A program made the position numbers and the translations under genes. The notes under the pieces were generated by a model. It searched no databases, had not been told where the DNA came from, and saw only the letters and a list, made by a program, of their open reading frames with translations. Below are positions 50,401 to 62,100 of a stretch of DNA of 64,000 nt, piece after piece. Numbering within the stretch: the stretch's first letter is position 1; the number at the start of each line of letters is the position of its first letter. The DNA comes from Centropus unirufus (lineage: Eukaryota; Chordata; Aves; Cuculiformes; Centropidae), in the NCBI GenBank assembly GCA_013397695.1, contig VYZI01000027.1:1-64000 (forward strand). The letters are read 5' to 3'.

Positions 50401-51765
50401 TCCTCACTTGCTCCTTTGAATGACCAGAGAAATAGCTTCAGTGTAAGTGGCTTGCTAGATTCAGCTTATTGATTTATTTCGTTCCTCTTTGGGACAGAGA
50501 AAGCTCCATGGAAAAATACTGCTAGCACACCTGTTTTGGAATATACTATGCCTGTAAAGAGTAATATTGCACAGGACTTGTCATCATTGGACTTCTAGTG
50601 TTATCCCTTACTATGTGTCAATCAATGTCCTCAGGGAGAGAGGTGAAAAGGTCTCACTAAGGTTATGCAAAGAAAAGTAGCTGAGCAGTAAGAGGTACTG
50701 GATCCACTTGTGCTGGTGTCCTACTTACTGAGGAAGATGAGACAGCAATACAAGGAGTAGCTGAAAAGAAGTGGCGATCAAGAGCAAATGGACTGTGAAC
50801 ACAATGCCTGTAATAAGTAGGACAAGTAATAAACAAGAGCTAATGAGAAGAGTTATTTTTTCTCCACATCATGAATTGTAAGTTTTAAGGGGGAATAGGA
50901 GCAGTTAAAAATACTAATCGGGGAGTAAAGGGAGAGAGATGTTGTCTCTCTTAGGTGGTACGGGCTTGTTTTGCTTCTGTGTTCAGACTCTGTGAATGAA
51001 ATGCTGGGCTGACACTGCCAGGGCAGAAGAGCCATACGAGCAAAAGCTGAGTCAGCAGCTGAAGTAGCACAGGGCAGGAACCAGTGTGCCATACTTGGCC
51101 TCTAACCACTGCTCGAAGGGGCTGCAAGAGCTGTGGGACATGGATTGTGATCTGTGGAGATTCCAGGTAGCGCTGCTGCATCTCGCAGTTAAGAAAGGTG
51201 CTATCCCAGATGTCTCTTTCCAAGGCAGGTAGTTACACTGACTGAAGGAGTCTTCCCTCTTAGCTTCCCACCAATTTAAAACCCTCGAGCCCAGTGGTGC
51301 AAGTCCAATTCCTCTCCTCCCCTTCCCTTTCCATTTGCTGTCTGAACCTTATGTGTGGTCACTGCCTGAACTGGAATAGGTCCAAACAAGACTGCTGAAG
51401 TGAACTAGCCTTCACTATTTGGTCAAGTGATGGTTGACAAGCCTTGCCCTTTTGGCTTGGGTGATTTTTAGTAGGACCTGCTGCTGGTTTATTTAGCCTG
51501 ATTTGTTTAGACCAGAACTTAGTTGTTGCATGACCTGCTCACTCTCACTGTCTCCTAGCAGAGGTGGAAGGATGGGCAGTTACTGAGATAGTCCCTCTGT
51601 GATTACAAAAGTATTTATGAAAGCAGTAGAAGTTATACCACTAATCTTCTGTAAAAGTGTCAGCATTCAGGGTGTATATGGATTTCCCTTGGTTATCTTA
51701 TGAAATAATTACCATATCTAAAATAATTAAATCAGGACAAAGAGTGTCAACTCTTAAGGACAAAG
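47421..51765. other. Gene-free stretch, nothing recognised
   Basis: This is non-coding sequence with short frames only (up to 99 codons). No repeat family was recognised by eye. Confidence 0.5.
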
Positions 51766-52558
51766 AGGCCCTGTAGAGAGAGACGAGCCACATGAAGTTT
51801 AACAAGGGCTAGTGTCGGGTTTTGCACCTGGGACATGGGAACCCTGGATAAGCTTACAGACTGGGGAGCAAGAGGCTGGAGAGCCGTCCTGAGGAAAAGG
51901 ATCTGTGGATTCTGGTTGATGGAAAGTTGAACATGGTCCAGCAGTGTGTCCTGGTAGCCAAGAGGGACAACCATGTCCTGGAATGCAACAAACATGGCAT
52001 TGCCAGCTGGTTGAGGGAGGTGATTGTCCCATGCTACTCCGTGCTGGTACTGGGTGAATTTTTTGGCATTTCAGTGTAAAAAGGATATCAAGCTACTGGA
52101 GAGCATTCAGAGGAGGCCACAGAGTTGGTGAAGAGTCTAGAAGGCAAGTTGTCTGAGGAGCATTTGAAGTCACTTGGGCTGTTCAGCCTGAAGAAAAGGA
52201 GACTGAGGGGAGATCTCATAGCAGTTTACTACTTCCTCACAAGGGACTGAGGAAGAGCAGGTACTGATCTCTTCTCTGTGGTGACCAATGATAGGACCCA
52301 AGGGAATGGCAGGAAGATGTGTCAGGAGGGGGTTAGGTTGGATATTAGGAAGAGGTTCTTCACCCAGAGGGTGGTGGAGCACTGGAACCGGTTCCCCAGG
52401 GAAGCAGTCATGGCATCAAGCCTAATACTATTCAAGAAGAATTTAGACAATGCCCTCAGACACATGCTGTGAATGTTGAGGTTTTCCTATGCAGGGATAG
52501 AGGTTGGCCTTGATGATCCTTGTGGGTCCTTTCCATCTCAGGTCATTCTGTGATTCAG
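51766..52558 (+). mobile_element. CR1 LINE, ~790 bp 3' fragment
   Basis: This is the longest mobile-element relic in the window. Landmarks in order are CCACATGAAGTTTAACAAGG, TTTTGCACCTGGGACATGGG, CCTGAGGAAAAGGATCTGTG, GAGGGAGGTGATTGTCCCAT, AAAAAGGATATCAAGCTACT, CTGTTCAGCCTGAAGAAAAG, GGGGAGATCTCATAGCAG, AGGTTGGATATTAGGAAGAG and the 3' end CCTTGATGATCCTTGTGGGT with CATTCTGTGATTC. These correspond to the 3' end of CR1 ORF2 and its UTR. The frame at 52278-52472 preserves the ORF2 C-terminal motif FFTQRVVEHWNRFPREAV. Upstream the frame is broken by stops and indels, and the reverse transcriptase core is absent, so the copy is dead. Insertion is on the plus strand with typical 5' truncation. Confidence 0.93.
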
Positions 52559-53349
52559 GTTCCGTGAACCAGTTTTGGGAATAAATATATTTAATCACAT
52601 TGTCTGACCTGTGGTAAACTTGCATGCACAAGCACTCCCTGAGCTGGTAATGTATTTTGAAGAGTTTATTTATGTTGTTGAAAGTTAAGCTAATTCAGAT
52701 GAATCAAAATCCTCCCTTAGACTCTTTGTTCGCCTGTGGGCAATCACCACAGCTCAGCTGATGCTCAAGGTCTTGAAAGTGTGTCTGAGGCCCAAGGCCC
52801 CTTGATGGTTCAAAAACTGGGAAAAATCTGTGGCAGACGAGCTGTCTTTTTGCTGTGCTGAATAGCAGGTCTCAGTCCTCATAGATACTGGTAGGCATCA
52901 CTGGAGTATGGAGGTAGCATGCTATGTCCCATGAGTTTCATTTACAGTCCTCCTTGAATCATGAGGAACTGTGGCTGGGAATGACAACTACTCAGCTGCA
53001 TTTTGCAGGGCAGGATATATTTCTTCTTGTCCTTGCTGACCACTTCACCATGCAAGGAGATAAGAGGCTGGTGACTACCTCCTGGCCCCTGTCCTAGAAT
53101 ATCCAGTAATGTAGAAACACATTTTTAACCTGGAATGACTTCTGGAAGGTTTTCTATCGTGGGATTTCAAGTTTTCCTTTTGCCTAAGAGCAGGATCCCT
53201 CCAAAGTATTCATTGGTGAAACCTAAGCCACAATACAAGCATGGAACTGTATCGCTTGGAAATCTGATGCTGGAGAAATCCATCTTGACTAGCAGATCAG
53301 GTAAGGAGTGACCTGTGCTGTCATGTTCTGCACACAACTTCCAAACAGC
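52559..53349. other. Gene-free stretch, nothing recognised
   Basis: This is ordinary sequence between the CR1 and L2/MIR relics. No supported feature was found. Confidence 0.5.
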
Positions 53350-53560
53350 CCCTAAAGTTCTTTACAATCTGAAGAGCACTTTGCAAGCATCACTTAGTCC
53401 TGGTAGTACCCTCCCGCCCTCCCTTGTGAGTTACTAAAATAAGTGGCATTATTCTTCAATTCAAAACTAAGAAGGTGAGCTTAATGTAGTTACGTGAGTC
53501 AACCCCAAGCCACCCAGTATAGATACAAGTCTTGGCTCCTGCCTCTGTATTTGGCCGCAC
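53350..53560. repeat. L2/MIR-like ancient repeat relic
   Basis: The order of blocks fits the L2/MIR 3' region: AGAGCACTTTGCAAGCATCA (family: AGCRCTTTACAWGCATTAW), CTTAGTCCTGGTAGTACC (TTTAATCCTCACAACAACC), AGTGGCATTATTCTTCAATT (ACTATTATTATCCCCATTTT), CAAAACTAAGAAGGTGAGCT (ATGAGGAAACTGAGGCTCAG), CACCCAGTATAGATACAAGT (CACACAGCTAGTAAGTGG) and CTTGGCTCCTGCCTCTG. About 200 bp remain. Divergence is strong, as expected for an element older than birds. Confidence 0.6.
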
Positions 53561-55874
53561 CTTTAAAACTGGTATTTCAGCCTGCGGCTTCGAGTGTGTC
53601 AGTACTGCAGGTGAGAGACTGTGGCTGCAGGGAAAGTCAGAGCTAGGCAGGGGCCATTTTGCAATATAAAAAGAGTCACAGTCCCATTAAATACCATTGC
53701 ATCCTGGTTAGGTCACAGAATCAAGGGTCTCCAGCCAAGCCAGTGTGCATTATTAACTGCTTTGAAGAAGTAAAAGCTCACTGAATCCTGCTATACAATA
53801 AGCCTCCAGCTGGACCATAATTAGGCAAATGTTCTTCTATATCAGTCCAGAAAGTTAGGCTCACTGTGGATTTAGTACTTTTCCCATACAAGCCAGATGA
53901 AGTGAAGTCTCTGGCTTCAGATTGGCTTCCGGTCTCTGACTTTTGGGGCTGAATCACAACTCCGGTCATTAGGAAAAAACTTGTGACTGAAGTGTTTTGT
54001 TCACGATATCTCTTTCTGGAATCAGTGTTAAAATATAAGAGAAAACAGAACAGCTTCAGCTCCCGGTCCTGGTTGCATTTCTTTTTCCCCAGAGAATAGA
54101 AGAATCTGAGCACATCAGCTGTCTGGCCTGGAAGCAACTGGCAATGTTTCAAATATGTGGACATCTTTCCAGTTTTCAAAGAAGCTGCATGTGTTGAAAA
54201 GAGGGCTGACTGGTAGATGAGCTTCAGAAATTCTGCTCTTGGTTTTAGATATTTTCAAATATTTGGAGAACAGTATTAAAAGAAATGACTGACAAAATGA
54301 TGATTACACTTTTCAGTATTTCTGTGGCTGCTCAATAAGGACAGCACATGAAGCAAGACCTAAAAGGTACATTATCATTGTAGGAGCAGCAAAAGTGTCA
54401 ACATTGATTTAAGAACAAAGTCACACAGACGATTTTATTTGTGTTCCTGATCCTCCCCTGTGATACTTCAGTCTGTTTACACAGTGTTACCCAGACTGAC
54501 ATTTCCTATGTGTGTCCAAATTAGTTTAATTTAAAATTGCAATGCATATTGAAGACAGAATTACAACTCATACGCAGTAATCTTCCAGAAATTCACCATT
54601 GCTACTGATTAGCTTTTATTAACACCAGTAGCAACTGAATTCAAACAGAATGTTATTTCAGATCACATTAAACTGAGGATGACTGCAACATTTCTATTGT
54701 TTGGAGCTGACACAGATCCACTGGAAAAAATAATTCCCTGTGAGGTATGGATTGATTTTTCAGCAAATCAGAACACAAAATGTGTTTGTTTTAGGCTCAA
54801 TATTCTAGACCAAAAAAAATGCCCTGAACTGTGTCACATTGTCTTTTAAAAACGTATGTTTCCAAAATCAGGGGGGAAAAGTATTCTAGATAATAAATAA
54901 ATCCTTTCAGCTTCAAAGAGTCCACTGTGGTAAGGATGAATGAAAACACAGAGTTTAGGAATATGAGGAAAGTGGTTTAAGTAACAAGACTGAATAGCAA
55001 AGCCCATCAAAGCCATTAAGGCATAAACCAACAGATTTTAAAAAGTGAGAGTTGAAGATTATTTAGCATGGTGTGGAGGCTTTGCAGAACCCATTTCAAA
55101 TGAGGATGGAACAAAAGAATGAGCAATTGCAGCTTTAGGGGAGATTTATTTCAGTGGAAGGGAAAACACTTGCTCTCTGATACCAATTAACCAACAAGAG
55201 GACGGCATCACAAGCCCCCAATATTAAAAATGTAAATCCCAAGCCCAAGGGTGCCTGAAATGCAGGTCATACAATTTGAGGAGAGAAAGCATAAAGAGAT
55301 AACGAGACTTATATTCAGACCACATCGGCTGTATGATTATCTCCTTGCCTTCTGCCTATTCTGGTAGCTTACAATAGGAGAGTGGCAGCAGAAAGGAAGC
55401 AGGAGGCTCCATGGGTGAACAGGATCATCTTGGGAAGTGGGTTGAAGTGTATGCCATGAAGGTTAAGAAAACAGAAGATGATAATGTGATATGGTACTAG
55501 GAGGCAAACAGGTGTGAGAGAAGCAACTTAAAGGAATTATGATGCCTTTTTTGTACCCTATGACCCTAGGGCTTTGTGTGGGGCTTTAAATCCCTACAGT
55601 GGTTCCCAACAGAAGGCATGAAGGGAGTCTTTTGGAGCCTTTTGGAGAGTCAGGATGCATTTGCTTATTCTCACAAGGGATCATGACCTCAGCTGAGATC
55701 ACGATATCCAAAAGGAGGGTTTCAGGGTGTCAGGAGCAGCATGGGAATCCCATTTCAGATGTGCAGTTTGCAACTCAAAAGACAGCATGAGCCAGATGGA
55801 TTCTGGCTGGGAAACTTTGGGTCTGCTGCTTGCCATGTTCGAGAATGCTGTGGACTTGAGTGAGACAGCTAATT
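53561..55874. other. Gene-free AT-rich stretch
   Basis: No gene is supported. The 133-codon minus-strand frame at 53778-54179 has no recognisable domain or splice context. Confidence 0.5.
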
Positions 55875-56031
55875 CTAAGCATCTTTATTAGTACTATTGC
55901 AATTAGGGCAGACATTGTCCCCCTGAGGATCTGCCTGAACTGAAAAGTCAGAACTGCAATCTCCCAGGCCTTGGGCTTGAGTCCAAGTGAGGCAACGTGG
56001 GCACTTTTGGTAATACCAGCTCATTTCCATG
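55875..56031 (-). CDS. Doubtful terminal-exon candidate with CxxC-CxxC pattern
   Basis: On the minus strand an open frame ends at the TAG 55877-55875 and encodes ...WYYQKCPRCLTWTQ...GDNVCPNCNSTNKDA. Two CPxC pairs, 27 residues apart, resemble a zinc ribbon, in which four cysteines bind one zinc. Just upstream a plausible splice acceptor is seen: the polypyrimidine-rich TTGCCTCTTGCCCTGACAG ends with AG at 56033-56032, which would make this a last exon starting at 56031 in phase 2. An AATAAA hexamer lies at 55889-55884, inside the frame rather than after it. No upstream exon could be linked, and the frame also extends 5' past the acceptor to about 56126 without a stop. I do not recognise the protein. 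Chance occurrence in non-coding DNA is the more likely reading. Confidence 0.15.
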
Positions 56032-56127
56032 CTGTCAGGGCAAGAGGCAAGTGATGATGGGTAGATGAGCTGAGGTTCTGGCACTAGGAGAACCATATCC
56101 TTGTTCACTATATGGATTATCTGGATT

Positions 56128-57119
56128 CAGTGTCAAAGGTGAAAGGTTTTAAAGGTTTTTTCCATGTAATTGCTGGACTTGATAGTAACAATCTGAGGCT
56201 GGAGAAGAAGGGACAATATTGCAAATTCCTGAATATAGCCTCAAACACAAGAACTTACTGCCATAAAATAACCCTGGATCACAGAAATGCTGTGTTTAAT
56301 GGCTTTAGGTGTTTCTTCACTGTATTAAGTTGATATGTTTCCACAAGACAGGTCTGCCTTTGATTTATGATAAAGAGATTGTGGTTGGAATTAAATGAAA
56401 ATTCATAGAAAAATGAATCTAAATAAGAATAATTGGAGAGATTCATGGTTCATTTGTGCTTACATTCATCATGCCTATTGTCTGAAGGAATACAATTATT
56501 TAAAGCCAAATGACAGAACATAATTTACTAACTTTGCATTCATGACTTCACTGTGTTGTCTATTCCATAATCAGAAATGTGAAGCCTGAGCAGTTATTTT
56601 TGCAAAATACTATTATAATGATATAAATGTCACTAAACAATAGAAGGAGGTAGCACCTTGTAACTCTTCAATCTCTGAATTAAAAAAATTACATGGAATG
56701 AAAGAATTCTATTTAAAACCAAAGCCTTGGCGCTATCTTTTCCGTTGCCATTATATATGCAGTAAGTGATAATTTAATTTACATCTATTTTCCACTTGTT
56801 TTAGACTCTCATCTATAACTTTTATGTTTTCTTTACATTTTATAAGTCATCTTCTCCAGTCCTAGTGGAACATAATTCAAAGGTCCCCAGCCCTTTCGTG
56901 GAAAATAGATTTACAGTGCTGCTGGGCAACCTGAAGTTTGTAAAAGCAGAATCTACAGTGGAAGACTAAGCAGATACTTTGGTCCAGAAAGCCTGGTTGG
57001 TAAGGCTGTTGGTTATAATAATTGCATGTGCCTTTCAAAAAAGAATTGGGTATTTTTTCAGATCACATAGCAATTTAATTTCTGAGGGCATAATTTTTGC
57101 ATATTCTGTTCCATGTTCT
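56128..57119. other. AT-rich gene-free stretch
   Basis: This is one of the more AT-rich parts of the window, with many short ATTTA-like words. No repeat or gene was recognised. Confidence 0.5.
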
Positions 57120-57900
57120 AACAAACCGCGTAAAAGCTCACCAGAACCGGGACCTTCACTGTTTGCTTCATACCTCTCCCCCATCCAAAGTAATTCTGCG
57201 CAGTGTGCCTCACGGGCGTTTTGACCATGTCAAAAACCGAGTTCAGTTAACAGCTCAGGGAGGTTTGTTAGAGGAGAATCAAATCCTTCAGTCCTGCTTC
57301 CTACATTCTCCCCAGCGCGATGGTGAGACGACAAAGCTTTGAGTGGCAGATCAAGTGTTTAATGATCGCCGTTTATAGCTTGTAGTTTGTCTTTCATTTC
57401 TAAAAGTGTTTCTTCAGTGACATTTGAAGCCTCGTACAAGCTGTTGAAGGTTTAGGTTGTTCGCCATTCTGGCCACTAGAGAGAGCAAGTGGCCAAGGTA
57501 ATGCTTTGCCTAAATCCTGAGAAATGTTCCCGAGTTGAAAAGAAGGCAGCTACCCTCCAGCCCGGCGCAATCTGTTTGATGCCCTGTCTATTTTCATCCC
57601 TTCTCCTTCTTAATACAGAGGCGTGGCTTGGAGGCTTCATCCCAAATAATTAAATCTTACTATTCCACTGACCAGAGCTGCACAATTGATGCCAATGCAT
57701 ACTTTTCCCTCTCAGAGAGCAGTGGATTTCAGTTGTTGCAATGCTCTTAGCACAGCCCATTGTTCCTGCAGGCAGAGCTCGCGCTAGATCTTGCTGGAGA
57801 TACGTGGGGATTTTGCTAGTGGTTTCCCAAACCCACTTTTGCAGTGTTTCCCCAAAATGTGCTAGAAGGAATGACTACAGGTCTCCCTGCGCTGCAGTAG
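57120..57900. promoter_or_regulatory. CpG-retaining patch, possible regulatory element
   Basis: By my count about 18 CpGs fall in 57120-57620 and further ones at 57780-57890, although GC content is only moderate. Neighbouring stretches of the same length have only a few. Clusters include ACCGCG, CACGGGCG, CAGCGCGATGG, ATCGCCG and CCGGCGC. Retained CpGs outside a GC-rich island suggest germline hypomethylation, as at enhancers or insulators. A CTCF-like palindrome sits in the middle at 57471-57494. No first exon or TATA box is evident. Confidence 0.35.
57471..57494 (+). promoter_or_regulatory. CTCF-like site within an inverted repeat
   Basis: GGCCACTAGAGAGAGCAAGT followed by GGCC contains CCACTAGAGAGAGCA, close to the CTCF core CCACTAGRGGGCGC. 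The segment is also a perfect 7-bp inverted repeat, GGCCACT ... AGTGGCC, with a 10-bp loop. It lies in the CpG-retaining patch. The match is by eye only. Confidence 0.4.
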
Positions 57901-58420
57901 GTTTTTACAGATTTCTGCCATAGTCACACTTGCTTGTGTTATTACAATTGTGATGAACTTCTGTTGTTCACACTCAGTACTGGACAAGGGTTAAAGGGGA
58001 CTCATTTTAGTAAGGCTAATACACTTCAGAGATGGACATTCTACTGACAGGCTCCTAACCAAGAAGTGAAAGAAGAGGGGTGAGAAGTTTAAGGGAAACC
58101 CTCAGACACTGAAATCTTAACCCACACTTTAATATCCAGCTGGGCTCTCTTCTTATCACAGAAACCACATTTCACAAATTATTTACCCTAGCAAATAACC
58201 GGGCAGGCATGTTAAGAACGGCTGTAGTGCCACACAAGAGTGGGCTGTGAAACAAAGGAACTCGCTAGTGCCGGAGATACTGTCTCAAAATTGTAATTGC
58301 TTAGGGAAAGTGATTCTCTACTTCATAAAATGTTATGTACTGCAAAGTGAGTGACTCATCAATATGGGGATATTACCACTAACTCTTAATGCAACTCTCC
58401 CCTCTGAGGGCAGAAAAGCT
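57901..58420. other. Gene-free stretch, nothing recognised
   Basis: This is ordinary sequence between the CpG-retaining patch and the palindromic repeat. No supported feature was found. Confidence 0.5.
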
Positions 58421-58492
58421 GGGGCCTGATTCTGTTCCTGTTAGAAATTATGGGAGTTTTGTAGGGGGTTTCAATGGAGTCTGAATCAGACC
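58421..58492. repeat. Ancient palindromic (MITE-like) repeat copy
   Basis: GGGGCCTGATTCTGTTCCTG, then TTATGGGAGTTTTG, then TTTCAATGGAGTCTGAATCAGACC. The ends are inverted (GGCCTGATTC against GGTCTGATTC read from the other side). This is the arrangement of an old amniote palindromic element with GGGCCTGATYCTGCTCCCAT, TGAAGTCAATGGGAGTTTTG and TTCAATGGGAGCAGGATCAGGC. About 72 bp, near complete for the short form. Confidence 0.6.
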
Positions 58493-58633
58493 TTGGTTGC
58501 TTTTATGGGCTAAATGTCCTATGCATTCAGGGCTTATGCCATTACAAAGACTTATGTTTGTAATAAGAGACAGATTGCTTTGGATATAAATGCAGCCACG
58601 AGTATCGAATACAAAAAAATATTTAAGCACATT

Positions 58634-58680
58634 GAATCATAGAATCATAGAATGGTTTAGGTTGGGAGAGTTCGAGCCAA
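58634..58680 (-). mobile_element. CR1 LINE 3'-end fragment, inverted
   Basis: TGAATCATAGAATCATAGAA, TGGTTTAGGTTGGGAGAG is the reverse complement of the CR1 3' terminus, including two ATTCTATGA-type tail units (seen as TCATAGAATCATAGAAT). Only about 45 bp are recognisable. The following TTTTTTCCCTGTTGCAACTC no longer follows CR1. Confidence 0.85.
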
Positions 58681-59049
58681 TTTTTTCCCTGTTGCAACTC
58701 CAAAAACTTAATAGAATCACATTAGGAGTAGCATGAAAATATAAGTAATTGGTAATGGAATAAGCTTTTAATTGTCCTAATCTAACCCCTTGTCCCTCAC
58801 TTCCAAATTTACTCATTGCAAAGTGAGTATTCAGAAAACCAGTCACCCCAGTTGTTGTAAAGTGAATACACTGGTATGACTCTGACTAATGCAGTATGAC
58901 ATGACAGAAGAGTCCGTATGGGTCCTCATGGACGGGGAACCAAAAAATCCGTTGTTATTAAAGATGTGCATATGTTTTAGAAGATTTTTCTGTCACATGT
59001 TTTTCAGTGTCCCACTTTATGACTTCCATTCCTACAGTCTCTGAGCAGC
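58681..59049. other. Gene-free stretch, nothing recognised
   Basis: This is ordinary sequence to the right of the inverted CR1 fragment. Part of it could be a very diverged CR1 interior, but I cannot align it. Confidence 0.45.
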
Positions 59050-59135
59050 CCTGTTTGACCTCACAAATACCCTTTGAAGAAGTCCTGTGCTTCTTATTGA
59101 GTGAGGAATTTAAGCACAAAGAAATGTGAGGATGA
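59050..59135. repeat. L2/MIR-like ancient repeat relic
   Basis: TTTGACCTCACAAATACCCT, TTGAAGAAGTCCTGTGCTTC, TTATTGAGTGAGGAATTTAA and GCACAAAGAAATGTGAGG follow the L2/MIR order of TAATCCTCACAACAACCCTA, TGAGGTAGGTACTATTATTA, CAGATGAGGAAACTGAG and GCACAGAGAGGT. About 85 bp, strongly diverged. Confidence 0.45.
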
Positions 59136-62100
59136 GAGGCATAGAGAACCTCACCCTAAAGATGGAAGTCCAGGGACAGAAAGTCCCAAAGCTTACATGA
59201 GCTGCTGAAATCTCTTAGAGCTCATATGCAGGAAAAGCAAGGCATGGAGATGTGGTGGAATCCATGTCAGCCGAGTACGGTCCGTGTGAGTCCAGGCAGA
59301 GAGCTGAGGAACAGGGGGACTCACCCTGCCTCACATCTTGCAGCTGCTAGAGCACAGCTCTTTCAGCTCTAAAATCTTTTGTCCTTAAACCTGAGCAGCC
59401 CATGGATTTGAGGACACAGGTGAGCCTCTGTTCATTGACTTTAGTTTTGAACAGACTTTAGCATTGTGTGTGTGGAGAAATTTTTTAAAGCAAATTGCCT
59501 ATGGTTCTTGCTGATCTATAAAGACAGTGTGTGCCAGGAATCTAAAGCTTTATATACCGAAATGGAAAATCCTCACACGGGTCCTCAAAGTTAAGGTGCA
59601 GAGGGCACTTCAGAAATTTAAAGAAAGCTAGTCTGTCTTATTTTGAGGGCTCAGTGGAGTTTGGGTATGACATCAATTTTGTTAAGCTCCTGTCTGCTGT
59701 CCCTGGAGGAAAATGTTATGTCTCCATCCAGGTACTGGCACATCTCTATTTTTATGCCAGCGTTACAAAGTTTTAGTCAAGCATGATGAGACATGACAGG
59801 GCACACTTTATTGAATAATAATGCCTGCCTAAGTGCATTTTCCATTTGCATTTAAATGCAGTGCATTTGAAGTAAAGCAGCAATTCCAATACATGTTTTT
59901 GTGTGGATGCAGCAGTGGGTACCTCATTACTGTTTACATGTTATGCAAATTAAGGAGCAAGAAGCAAAAGTATCACTATCGAAAAAATACCCAACTGCTG
60001 CAGAAATCAGTCCTCAGCATAAGCTATGATAACTTCATATGTGAAGGGAATTTTTTCTTAGCCTTTTCTCTCTCTTCTATATTTTTAAAGCATTTATATT
60101 ATTAAAAATGGATCTTTATACACTAGAGGTCTTTAGGAACCTGCAGGAGACAAAAGCCTGTAGCAGCCCTTCCAACTCTGACAGTTTAAACCTAAGAAGC
60201 TCTGACATTACTGGGAATCCTTTTGAAGTGGCTGCAGCTTGAGGAAAATCCAGCTGTTCCAGAAAAGGAGACTTTTCAATTAAACAACATCTTTCTTTCG
60301 ATCAAAGATAGATTTTTAAAGACTTTTAAATTGGCTTTATGCTGTTGGTATTAGGTGAGGAGTGGATTTCACCTCTTGCCTTTCAGGGCTGGAGAGCCGA
60401 GCCCCATTTAGGCTTTATGCCAGAAGGTTAGCAGACTGGAACTAGAGGGATGGGTTGTTTTAAAGAAGGAAAAGGAATTGGCAGTAGGAATGAGCTTATT
60501 AAATTGTCTCGGTCTGCCTTTATTAATGCATTTGCAGAGTCGGCAGGTAGATTCACAACTGAGAGAATTGCACCAGCAAAACAGCCTGTTTCTAGCATGA
60601 GCTCTCTTGTGGTGTTCCCAGGCTCCTGGCTGAGCTTAATACTCCCTTCTTCCTGCCAGATACAGAGGCCCTTTTATTTTCTGACCCAAAATTTGGTTTC
60701 TGTCTGCCAGCTTACTTTCAGCTCCATGTGTGTTTTACTGCGTTGCAAAACCATTATCATTTCTACTGTAGGCAGCTGAGCCTACTGCCCTCTTACATGT
60801 CTGCTGGCTATTAAGGAGCTATTTAAAAAGAAGTAGCGCACCTGAGACACCTTTTGTTGATATTTCCATATCTGCCTTGAGGGTATCTATGTAAATGTAG
60901 CCATTGAGGAGCATTTAAATTGGACTTCTTCCTTATAACTGAAGGATTTTTCCTTGCCTTTTCTCTCTGCTCCTTACCCACTGTTTTGTTTATGCCCATT
61001 TGTCTCCTTCCTTCTCAGCTATGATACTCTGGATTACATTTCCCACCAAACCTCTGAAGGAGACAGTATCAGGAGTCATTTTCTATAGCCTCTGTTCCAA
61101 AATACAGACTTTGTGTGTGGTATCTAGCCAGAAAGGGGGAGCATAGGAGAAAGATAGGTCCTCCTACAGCCTGAGAAACTGGAAGTAATAAACACCTTTT
61201 TCTCTGCTTTTTCTCTGAGGCAGCATGAATGTATTTGAACTTTGCATGTGCTATGCAATGTTTTAGTGGTTAGTTGTTGAACAGGGCATAGTGAGATTTA
61301 GTAGTGGCTGAATGAGGCGTAGTAGTGCCTAAATGATTCATTGAGCCTAAGCGCCAATACAGGCTACCCAAAAGGTCATCTCTGTGACTGAAGCCTCTTC
61401 CAACAGCAACAGATGACAGTATTTTCTGGGAAGAACAGTTTCTGTTTCTCCTGTGTTTGATGCTTGGCTTCTTATCTCTGCGTCTCCTCAGGGAGAGCTC
61501 ATCCCACCGATGCTCTACAGCTAAATAATTGCTCCTGAAATGAATACAGAAGGCTGTTCCCTGCCATGCAACAGAGGAACAGGGTCCTGCCTTCCTTCTG
61601 CCTTGCATACTCTTAAACCCAACAAATGAGAAGCTGTCACTTTACAGGCAGTTCTAGCATTTTCCTTTTCAGACAATGGCACAAACCATTTGGTCTATTT
61701 TATAGCTCAGTCTGGGTTACTGATCCTTTTAATTTGCAATGAAGTTTTCTGAGTTTAGGTACTGAGTTCCATCTCTTTAACTGAGACTTTGTTAGTCTGG
61801 CATTTAGGTCTTGGCAAGAATGTTTGTTAGAAGACTGGGCATCTCAGAGAGGTTTGTTTTATGCACTTTAAAATTTTTGGTAGCTTCAATTTGTGGCTGA
61901 GTCTGGCATGGGGGCGTGGGGGAAACCAACCTGCCTGGATCCACAGGAGCACTCAGGGAAGAGCTTCTCTGTGGTCCAAGATGGTACAAGCAGTTCCTTC
62001 AGTGTTATGGATGGTTTTGTAGTCCTGTGGACAGTTTGTGGTCCTTGTATGAGCCATCATTAAATCTTCCCAGTTGCATGGTTCCTGGGATCTTTAGCAT

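Noticed and set aside
53778..54179. 133-codon minus-strand frame
   Set aside because: No domain or conserved motif and low-complexity KKK/SKRYR patches only. Consistent with chance.
60121..60190. CAGCCCTTCCAACTCTGACAG, faintly like a CR1 3' end
   Set aside because: Only one short block resembles CR1, and no neighbouring landmarks or ATTCTATG tail are present.
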